From contig CP021230.1 in the NCBI GenBank assembly GCA_003999685.1, forward strand, positions 806,001-870,000: a stretch of 64,000 nt of DNA, read 5' to 3'. Below the pieces are notes generated by a model, which was not told where the DNA came from, did not search any database, and saw only the letters and a list, made by a program, of their open reading frames with translations. Shown piece after piece: positions 52,153 through 61,847 of the stretch (its first letter is position 1; each line of letters begins with the position of its first letter). The position numbers and the translations under genes were made by a program. Source of the DNA: Taiwanofungus camphoratus. Its lineage: Eukaryota > Basidiomycota > Agaricomycetes > Polyporales > Taiwanofungaceae.

Positions 52153-54689
52153 CCGTGTCACTTTCCCCTTGAATATCCATGGTCCAGAACCATGGAAGGG
52201 ATGTCCCCCTCTCTCCTCTTTTATTGGGATCCGCCACTGCGGTGCTCACCTTCAGGTGCTCTCTGTGCAGAACCTGATACTTGGCCAGGAGGCTGGCTGG
52301 GGCCTCAAGAAGCACCAGGGCCTTCCAGGCCTTGCTGTACACCCTGGCATGATGCTGCAGGGTTTTGTCTATGGTGTTGACATCCTGCCATGCCCTGGTC
52401 TTCCTCTGCTGGGACTTGGTGTGGCGCACTTTGGTGCAGAACAAGAATGACTTTTGCCCAATGGCAATCTGGATCTGATGAAGGGCATCATTGGCCTGAC
52501 CTTCCCTGAGATCTATCTCCTACTGCAGAAGCACTTGAAGGCCTGCCTGGTGGCACCTGTCCACTCTGATGGTGGATGGAAGGGAGAGGGATGAGTATTC
52601 GGCCTCCACCTCAGGGTTGACCCCTTGCGAACTGGGCACCTCAAAGGGATTGTCCATCTCGGTGACATCCCACTCCTCACCCAGATCCTGGTCTGGTGGT
52701 AAAACCTCATCTTCCCACTTCTCCCCATTGTCATCCATCAGGTGGTCAAATTCCAGCCCATGGATCTGACCTTGGCAGCCAAGGAGATTTTGTGCCCATC
52801 ATAAGAGGATGAAGATGTCATGATACATGGCACCACTCACTGTGTCTCCTGCACCTTCAGGCCCTGAGTCAACCATCCAACAGCCCCTCAGGACAAACCC
52901 AGGTGGGGCTCCTTCTCAGCCAGCCTCAGTTGGATGTTGGCCTGGCTGGGTGCTGAAGAATGAAAACCAATGTTGAAAAGGGATGGTTCTGGCTGCATGC
53001 TGATGCACTTACCTTTCCTGAGCTCCACGTCAAAGACATCCATGGCTTTTTCATCCTTCAGCCTGTGTCATTGAGCCTTTCCCATCTGCTGTTTCCACTG
53101 AACCAGCAAAGTGAGATCAATGCTGGCCTCCATGGCCTGATATGACCTTTTGGTGTCTGTCAGTATGGGCTTGATGTTCTTGTACTTCCTCTGCAAGAAA
53201 GACACTGTGTGGGATGCCCTGGGTCAGCCGAATCCACTCATTGCCAGGACAGGACCGTCATACCGGTGTTGATGATCTTCTTCCAGTTGGAGTCATTCAT
53301 GTGCCGGTTGAGAACCTCCTTCTGGTGAGAGGTGGCCATGCCTCTGGTGCTGCTGGACACCTTGTTCAGAGAAGACCAAAGAGTCTTGAGGATCTCCCCA
53401 TCCACCAGGCTGGTGCCGGGGATGAAGCTGGGTGAGTATCCAATAAAGCAGGCATCCTGGTGCCCATGCACATGGAACAGGCTGATGCCCTTGACAATTT
53501 TGAGACCTTTGGGCATCTGAAGATAGGGATTTTGCTGGAACTGCTTCAGCAGATACTGACCATACTGACAGTTGATGTCATAAAGCAGGAGCATCCTGCC
53601 AATGTCCTTTGTGTTGTACCCAATGGCATTGGACAGGGAGTAGTTTATGTTCATCTGTCTCTCCCCCTTTTGAAAGTCCACAACGGAGTGTGGGACAAAG
53701 CAGCCATGCCGAGGATAGGCAGTGGCTCCGATCCCGGTGGACTCCAGCTTGTGCCAGTCAGCATTGGCCAGGTTGACGGCCTTGTGGTTGTGACAGGTGC
53801 CCGGCTGTGCAATGGGAAGAAAGACACATGGGATCATGGGCATGGGGACCAGTGAGATGGGAACCTATCCCCTTGAGCTCCTTGGCCACCTGGAGATGGG
53901 CCTTGTACCTGCCATCAGCCACAAAGAAGCTGGTGCTGTCGGTGATCTCCACATCATTCCTGGGCCTCCTCATCTTGAGATGCTCTGCAGAGAAGTTGCC
54001 ATCCATTATAAACCCTCGGGTGTACACCGATCTGGACATGGTCAGACCGGGCACAGCCAGACCGGGGTCAGATCACTTACTGGTCAGAATGTTCCTTCCA
54101 ATCTGGGTCCAGATTGACTCCAGATTGTGGGCAGGCAGCACAGAAAAAGGCAAGGTCACCTTCTCCAGGCTGCTGTCTGGATGGATATCCAAACCCATGT
54201 TGCATGAGGTCCTTGAGATGAGACCACTGTCTGGTGACCCTGAGGAATTGCTGATACCGGTCCTTGACGGTGGGGTACCCCATGAGCATTGGCAATCTCC
54301 TGATGGGTGGCGGTGGGAGCACTCACCGGCACAGCTTGGGGAAAATGGGATTGGTCACCCTCCTGAGCCGGCTGTAGAAGTTGAGGGCAGAGGTCTTGCA
54401 TTCGAGGTTCTCCAGCAGGAAGTCATCGAGGACCTTGAAAGTGAAACATGTTTTGATGCGCCTGTGGCTGGCTGGGTAGAGGCCCATGTCCAGCAGCTGG
54501 TCTTCATGATGAGGGGCATTCACACACCCACACCAGTGAATGAGAAGTTGGTGAATGTCAGAGGTATTGACCACGACCATCATTTGATGGTTGCTTCTGG
54601 TGCCAAATGCCACAAAGGCATGATTCCTGTCAATGTACTCTGAAGGCGATCCCAATGTTGCATGAGGTATGCCCTGTGTCTCACTAATG

Positions 54690-54985
54690 GCACCACTATC
54701 TTCACTGGCAGCACCAAGATCATTGCCGACGGCACCCCACCCATCGCCGACAGTGCCCCACCCATCGCCGATGGTGCCACAGTCATCGCCACCAGCACCA
54801 CAGTCATCGCCACTGGCGCCGCAGTCATCACCGATGGCACTGCACTCATCGCCGATGACGCCCCACCCATTGCTGACGACACCCCACCCATCGCCGACGG
54901 CGCTGCGACCATCACCGACGGCACCGCCACCATCGCCACTGGTGCCGTGACCATCACCGATGGCACCGTGAGAATTTTGGATGGT
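54690..54985 (-). repeat. 21-bp repeat tract inside the KDZ gene
   Basis: About fourteen 21-bp units, for example GACGGCACCCCACCCATCGCC on the plus strand, translated on the minus strand as seven-residue GDGWGAV-like units. It lies between the CxC2 cluster and the catalytic core, where most KDZ proteins have no such tract, so it may be an expansion within a linker or intron. Confidence 0.85.
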
Positions 54986-55887
54986 ACTGTGTTCATTTCT
55001 AACAGTGCCATTGGTATCATTGTGTGGTAATTCCCAATTATCTAGTTTTTGAATGAGCACACACAAGATGCTGTTCTTGAGCACACCTTTGAGGGCACCA
55101 CTCACTCAGCACGTCATCTGGCCCTGGGTTTGTGAAGACCAGAATGTCATCTGGCACCTCTCCCCCCTCCTCTTCCAACACCCAGTCATCCTCGGCCTCT
55201 TCCTCATCAGAGGACATCTCATCCTGTCCGTCCAGGGTCATGGGGCAGGCACTCCCCTCATGGCCAAGCTGGATACATGCTCCCATGTCTTGCAACCAAG
55301 CCGGGGCAAAGAAGGTGTTATGGGTCCATTTCTGGATCCTGTGGAATGGTAGCCTTGCATGTTCCAGTTTGCAGCACTCCATACAAAACATGGGTTTGGC
55401 CAGACAGTCCAGACAGCGCCAGAGTGCCCCCTTCATGCTGCACCGGGTGCAAGAATGACTGGAAGGAGGGTGTGATCATGGAGAGGGTTCTGTGTGGTGG
55501 GGGGCACCCTCATGCATGTACAGTCTATTTAAATAATGCTCTTTGCTCCCCAGCCACTCCCTCATGAGATCAGGTTGAGACTGTAAGAAGAATGTGAGCT
55601 GTAATGCCAATGCGGTCCAATTGGCTCAGATGATGCCCACCTGAGTGGATGGAAACACAGGCTGAGAAATATGATCCTCATAGACAGGTGGATCATATCC
55701 TGCATTGGCATGCCTGCTCGTTCTTGGAGTTCGGAGAGGTGCTCCTGGTAGGAGTGCTGGGCAAGGATGAGCCAGGCTTATCTTTGATCTGCACCAACTG
55801 AGAAATCACGCCTCTGGAAGTCTTTTTCTGCTTCCATTTGGCCTCCTGGATGATGGGGGAGCTCAATCTTCTTTTTCTTTTTCCCAT

Positions 55888-56105
55888 CAGGTTCACCTAT
55901 TTTGTGGTGAAGAGCGGAAACACAGGGAATGCACTCAAATATGTGTATTGAAGCTTGAGTGAAGATGTGCGCGAGTGCACATTTGTGTGACAACAGGTGT
56001 GACCCATTGGGTTGGAGCGACTTTAGCAAAAGTGCGCAACAGCTGAAGCGTGTCAAACTAGGGATCTGCCTTGCCTCACTGCTCTGCTGCTCACTCACTT
56101 AAGCC
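55888..56105. promoter_or_regulatory. Divergent promoter region, KDZ gene and 56106 gene
   Basis: 218-bp intergenic spacer between head-to-head start codons. No clear TATA box. A shared bidirectional promoter is inference from position. Confidence 0.4.
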
Positions 56106-58780
56106 ATGCCTAAGAACTCCATCCCTCAGACTCACAAGGATGCCATCGATGCTTTGTTCCCTGAGTGGAACCAGGCAGACAGAGCAGCCCGAGTGCAGTT
56201 CTTGCAGGATGTGTATGAGGATCTGGAGGAATTGAAGAACAGGAAGCTGACAGATGAGGAGAAAGAGGTGAGAGGTGCTGCTCTACATGACAGAGGACGT
56301 GCTCATGATCATCTCGATGCAGGCATTGAAGAAGTACACCAGGAACAAGCAGGAGAAAAAGGCAGAGAGGAAAGAGTTTGATCTGAAATCATCATACACC
56401 TGGAGGAGTGTGGTGGTGACCCATGGCAAGGAGGAACTGATGCGCAGGATGGCCATTCTGACTGGGGGTGCCAAACCAGGCAGCCCTCAGTGGATCACCC
56501 ATTACCAGACCATGAAAGCACAGTTGTGTGCTGCTGTGTCAGAAGAGCAGAAGGCTGCCTATGTGCAGGAAGCTGAGATATGGAACACAGAGGGAGCTCC
56601 TGCAGATGTCCAGATGGCCAGGGTGGAGAAGCATGGGGAGAAGGCAGTCAAGGAGTTTGCTCAGTACGTCTTCAAGATGATGGGCATGAGGGTGTACATG
56701 CTGGGCACATACAGGGGGAAGAATGCCAAGATCTACACCACAGAGTGAGCGTGCAGTCCTCAATCGTCCTCCCCTCTCTCACCTCCAAGCCACAGTTTTG
56801 ATTTCAACGACCAGTTGGGTGGTGGGGACAAGGTGGAGGACAAGGTGATGGACTGGAACTCAGAGGAGTATCTGAGGTTGTTCAAGAGATATGCAAACAC
56901 CCAGTTCAGTGAGTGTCAGAGCCCATGTTGTCCACCATCCTGGTAGCCATTGACACTGGGACAGCACCGGAGCAGGAGGTTGATGGGGAGGAGGAGCCGA
57001 AGAAGAGGAAGAGAACTATGGAGCCAGCACTGGAGCTGGACATCACAGAGGATGGGGAGCCCCTTCTTCCATCTCAGGAGGTCATCTTGGCAGCGAGCCT
57101 GAATCAGAAGAAGCAGTTGATAGCACAGTTTGTATGCATGCATTATGGTATGTCCTCCATCCCTGTGGCCGAGCTGCCAGGCTGACTGGCAGATTGTCTG
57201 GGATGTTCCATAGTCAAGTGCTGTGGGATGCCGGAGGCGAAGGTGGGGGGTGTTGCAGTCTGAGCAGGACAAATACATCTCAGCAGTGTATATGCCAGAG
57301 GACATCACTCTGAAGGACTGCACCAAGATGATCCAGGCAGATGTGGACCGGCTTCTGAACCTTTGGTCTGACAGGCAGGATGACCCGGAGGTGGACTACA
57401 CCTTCAAATTCAAGGCATGGAAGGGCAGGGAGAAGGAACCTTAGCCGCTGGTGAAGAAGGTCCCATCTCAGCCTAATCATCTCAAGCGGGCAGGCCGCAA
57501 GAACAAGGGCAAGGAAAAGGCGGTGACGCCACCTCACCCTGAAGATGAGGAAAACACCACCAAATTGGACAAAGACAGTAGCCATCACAATGAGTCAAGT
57601 GACATAGAGAATGGGAATGAGCCAGGGCCTAGTGAACCACGTCGATCAGGTCACACACAAAGACCCAGAGTGGCGGGCAGAGGTAGAGCACCACTCACAG
57701 GAGGTGTGGCAGCGACAGGGCCAATGGGTGCAAGCACGGCACTGGTGGGTGCAAGTGTGGCACCAGCAGTGATGAGTGCAGCGCCGGTGGATGCAAGTGC
57801 AGCACTGGTGGCAACAGATGCGGCGCCGGTGGGTGCAAGTTTGGTGCCGGCAGACAGAGGTCGGCCCACTGGTAACCCTTTATCTCAACATACCCAATCT
57901 CCATCACTGGCACATGCTGGAGAACAGCCAGTGGCCGGTCATGTGGAGGATGAAGGAAGTGCATCAAGGACTCTTGTGCCAGCCGTACCCAGGACCAAGT
58001 TCAAGTCACTGGCAACGGTCCAAGACAGTCCTGAAGCAAGACAGACCTATGTATCTGCTTAGTCTGTCCCGACAGATGCTGTATCGCAACTTCATCAAGG
58101 CCATCCCCAAACTGGTGTGTGGTTGTTCTTTTCATATTCATCATGGCAGCCTCAACATCCCTTGCCCAGACTCACATTATTGTTTCTGGCAATTGGTCTC
58201 ATCAATGGGCCTGGGGGGAATGGAAGTACACCTCCCCCACTGTACTAGAGCCGTCCACAGCAATATGGCCACAGGCTCCAAGTTCACCCAGTGGCTGTCC
58301 TCGAAGCCCTATTACACCAGCAGGGGGGACAACTTTAAGCTGGACATGGTGAAGATCTAGAACATGGTGCTGGTGATTGGGCTGATGCTCAGGGACTTGG
58401 AGAAGGCCCAGGTGGCTAATGAAGTGGAGGGTGAGCCCACCAACTTGCCTGACTATGTTCTCAACTCAGTTCTCAGTGAGGACATGGTGGAGAATGTCCT
58501 GCTGCCTGCATGCGATGAGATGAGGGTAGGCATAGAGGCAGTATCAGAAGACACTGAGATGATGGGGGACAGCTCCAGACTGACCAGATCGGCTTCAAGG
58601 CATCCCCAGGCACAGCCTGGTAAGTCTGGTGGACCTGATGTGCTATCTGTGCCAAAGAAGAATGGTGCCGATCCAAAGGAGGTGAGCCAGAAGAGGAAAA
58701 AGAATGAGTTGGGGCCTGTGGAGGAGGAGGATGAGGTGGAATCATCATCTAGGAAGAAGGGCAAGGGGGTGCCTGGATGA
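56106..58780 (+). pseudogene. Hypothetical multi-exon gene, divergent from KDZ
   Basis: Family not recognised. Exons 56106-56267, 56323-56744, 56796-56908 and 56947 onward join in phase through GT-AG introns of 38-55 nt. Exon 1-2 product: MPKNSIPQTHKDAIDALFPE, a helical charged domain with WRSVVVTHGKEELMRRMAIL and MMGMRVYMLGTYRGKNAKIY. Later parts include QDKYISAVYMPEDITLKD and an acidic, Lys-rich linker (KKRKR). A 21-bp-unit repeat segment (57715-57860) and RGDNFKLDMVKI...LMLRDLEKAQ follow, with a basic/acidic tail ending RKKGKGVPG. TAG codons at about 57211 and 57442 interrupt the apparent frame, so it is probably decayed. The gene may be cargo of the KDZ element. Confidence 0.55.
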
Positions 58781-58854
58781 CCAAAACCCAGGCCGGTCAA
58801 CAGGGGTGGGAGGAAGACTGCGACTTAGGTTGCATTGAGAGGAGGAAGTTGTGG

Positions 58855-59095
58855 GGTGCGGCGCCGACAGCAATGACCACAGTGCTGGCCACAATGATTA
58901 CAGCACTGGTGGTGATGACTATGGTGCTGGCAGTGGAGTAGGCAGGCGTGGAGGTCAGTCATCACCATCACTGGCGATGACTGCGGCACCGGCGGCGTTG
59001 AGTGCAGCACTGGCGGCATTGAGTGCAGCGCTGGCGATGTTGAGTGCAGTGCCAGCAGTGATGGGTGCAGTGCTGAACCTGAGTGTTGTGGCACC
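58855..59095 (+). repeat. 21-bp minisatellite in the convergent spacer
   Basis: Units such as TTGAGTGCAGCACTGGCGGCA and ATGACTGCGGCACCGGCGGCG repeat between two convergent genes. Same period and GCACYGGCGG core as other arrays in this locus. The rest of 58781-59218 shows nothing else. Confidence 0.8.
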
Positions 59096-59218
59096 AGTGG
59101 TGTTTCTGCCTTATTATGTTCTGTTTTATGTTCACCCTAAGATAGCCTAAATGGAAGTATATGTAAATGAAATTACTTGAAAACTACTATATAAATTGCT
59201 TGTACATTCAATGATACA

Positions 59219-61597
59219 CTACTGTTCGATGTCCATGACATCATCTTCATCCTCCTCATCTCCATATCCACTCAACATTGCACTGACACCATCCCCTCCC
59301 TTCCCAGTGGGCACCTCCATCACCTGTGACTGAGGCTGGGCACAAGCAGAGGTGACAGCAGGCATTTCACCTGGTCCTTGTACCTCAGGATATATCACAG
59401 GCACCCTATCGCCGCTGACCAGTGACGCAAGTGGGTGGACCGGTGCCGGATCCTGCAACAGTGGCACCGGGGCATCAGGAAGGGGGACCGGTGAGGCAGG
59501 GGATGGTGTGGGCGACACAGAGGGTGCTGGATTGATGACAGGAGGTGAGTAAACCCTGCTTACCCTTCTCTCCATGTCTGGCAGGGAGAACCAGACCACC
59601 GGCTCCTGTTCCCGGTCATGCAGACCGGTATTCAGGTGAACCATTGCTGGATCACTTGCATCCGGTGCTGTGATGTACAGAGCTGGAGCTGGGTTCTTCT
59701 GAGACAGAGCTGGGTTGTCCTGAGGCAAAGCTGGGTCGTCCTGGGGTGGAGCCGGGTCATCCTGTGGAGGTGCTGGGTTGCCTCTGCTAATCTCCCAGTC
59801 CATGAGACCAGAATTGTGGTCCATTGGCACTTCTTCCTGAGGCCCGGTAGATGGCCCTATGAGTAAATGGGGATGAAGGTCAGCCAGGGTGTGAATAAAG
59901 GAACAGGGACCTACCTGGCAGGTTCAAGACGCCTGGTCCCACCAAGACCTCCACTGCTGCCCTCAAAGTCTCCATCATGAGCTCCATTGCAGCCAGTCAG
60001 TGGCGCAGGGCCAGGTTCTCATACTTGAGCAGCTCCACCCGCCCTCCCAGATCCTCTGCAGGCACGTCTTGCGGTCACACAAGGGTGTCACCAAGCCATG
60101 GCACACGAAGTGTCCGTGCTGGCAGGACCACAATGTCTACGTATGCCATATCTGGCCATTAATGAGAAAGGATCTAAAGCAATAAACAAAAAACTTACTA
60201 CGCCACTTTGATGGCATAGATGCCACCATCCCCTCTCCACCCAACCCAAATGGCTCATCAGTAGGAGGAGAAGGTGATCTCCTCCTTGAGACCGCTGTCT
60301 TCCCTGTCTTCAGCACTGGAGTGCACTGCCCCACCAGCTCCACAGCCTGTGCCCTCCCAGTCTTCTTGCCTGTTGAGGGCTGGCTGGAAGAGGCAGTGGC
60401 ATTGGCCACTTTTGCAGCAGCTTGGCAGCGGCATGTGGTCGGAGGCGGCTGCGTGCATTTAGCCTTGGCAAAGTGGCACCTGTCACAGGCTGTCACTTTG
60501 CCTGTGGGCGGCCGGTCAGGGTGGGTGGAGATGATACATTCCCCCAGCTCACACTGGGTGCATGGTGGGTCCTATGCCAATGTGAGCTGAAAGTGAGAGA
60601 AACATGGAGCAGTCACGCACCATTGGCCGTGCCCATTCATCTGAGCGCATCACCCCCAGCTTTTGGGATGGCCTCCCCTGCTCGCTCGGTGCTGCAGACA
60701 CCGACCGTGACCGTGATCATGCCCGGCTGCTCCTCCTCAGCGGCTGCCCCCGCTCATCCTCCGATGGAACCAGTGTTGTCAGCTTCAGGATCCCCTTCGG
60801 CTTGCAGGGTGTCCTGGACAATGGGTGTGGCGGTGGGGAGGCGGTTGCTGGTCACTGGGCCGGCTTCTTCTCCTCACGGCGCTGCCCTCTCTCAACTGGG
60901 CTCATCCCTTCCATCTCAACATCTTCCTCAACCATCCCCTCCTCCTGGCTCACACCATTGACCTCCATCCTCTGCAGCACCTCCACGGTTCTGCGGGACT
61001 TGCACAGTCCTGCAACCTCTGGTCCCATCCTCACCTTCTTCCTTCTCTGGCTCTCCTCCTCCACCTCAACCTCCACTGATGTCTCCCGGGTCCTCTTGGC
61101 ACCTGCAACAGCTGGGGAATTAAAAGAAGTCAGTGTAAGTCATGTAATCATCATGCAGCTACTCACCATCTGCCTGCCACCAAGTGTCCTCCATACTCTC
61201 CTCCCCCACCTCCAACACAGCACCCTCCGGTGGCTCCAAGTATCAGGGGTTTGCCTTGACTTTCAGATCGTCAGCCGACATGACCTCCAATCACACCAGC
61301 ACATCATGCTGAGTGGCACATGCAAACTCGCCCACGCCGCTTAGGATGATGGCAGGCACATATGGCCACTCGCCGACAGTGGAGGCCATGATGAGGAGGT
61401 TCCAGAGAGGACACTGAAATAAATGTGTATATAGTTAGCATGTAATAAGATAGTGGAAAACTTACCAGCTCCTGCTCCAACCTCTCCTCAAACCAGGTCC
61501 GGTGTGAATGGTTGGGGCCAGGCAAGTGAGAGAGGGCCAGACACACCCAGTTTGTCATCAGATAGAGGCTTTCTTGCACAGACAGAGTAGAGGACAT
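59219..61597 (-). pseudogene. Hypothetical protein with six-Cys cluster and coiled coil
   Basis: Multi-exon minus-strand gene starting MSSTLSVQESLYLMTNWVCL at 61597. Order: N-terminal region (GVGEFACATQHDVLV), acidic linker with a basic patch (EESQRRKKVRM), a cysteine cluster CTQCELGEC...CDRCHFAKAKC (about 60550-60455) resembling a rearranged Zn-cluster, a basic linker, a coiled coil LGGRVELLKYENLALRH (about 60035), and a Pro/Asp-rich repeat (NPAPPQDDP) with an acidic tail EEDEDDVMDIEQ at 59219. At least five internal stops, all TGA, read as DVLV-stop-LEV, ANP-stop-YLE, PAQ-stop-PATA, DTLV-stop-PQDV and LRH-stop-LAAM, each consistent with a lost CGA Arg. DNA binding is inference from the cluster. 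Confidence 0.6.
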
Positions 61598-61847
61598 ATT
61601 TAAAGCAGGTTTTGATAATGAAATGCAGCTAGATACGCGTGGAAGGGGAGTGTCACGATGGCAGTGTCAACGACCGATGAACGAATGATGGCAAAAAAGA
61701 TCGCAGGATGATCACGTGATCGGTGCATTCAGACACATCACGTGACCAAAACTTACTGATGCCTGTCTGATTCCTCATGTTCAATCCCAGCTCTGTTTCC
61801 GCGCTGATCTTGAGCTTCAAATTCATCATTTCTGTGACCCATATACA

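Larger units (their letters stand above)
50045..55887 (-). pseudogene. KDZ transposase with CxC2-type cysteine cluster, decayed
   Basis: Multi-exon gene with introns of roughly 30-60 nt. Start MGKRKRRLSS at 55887 (basic, nuclear-signal-like). CxC2 cluster CTRC...CLDC...CMECC with HARLPFHRIQKW at about 55450-55330. A 21-bp repeat tract encodes GDGWGAV-type units (54690-54985). Then the conserved block DIHQLLIHWCGC...LLDMGLYPAS, YTRGFIMDGNFSAEHLKMRR (about 54020), and the RNase H-like core: LLYDINCQYGQY (about 53590), FHVHGHQDACF (about 53465), LVDGEILKTLWS (about 53390). The C-terminal parts QDVNTIDKTLQHHARVYSKA and VTVYRVNWFRAK follow. Lesions: TGA near 53065, TAG near 52519, TGA near 55465 and the repeat D LTR at 50391-52152. 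KDZ enzymes move large elements in fungi. Confidence 0.9.

Noticed and set aside
50386-52157. Target-site duplication for the repeat D LTR in the KDZ gene
   Set aside because: TCCAT and CCGTG do not match, and no shifted 4-6 bp pair worked with TG...CA ends.
60417-60496. A standard Zn2Cys6 (GAL4-type) domain
   Set aside because: Only C-x2-C-x6-C is present; the following spacing C-x-C does not fit, so I report an unusual cluster instead.
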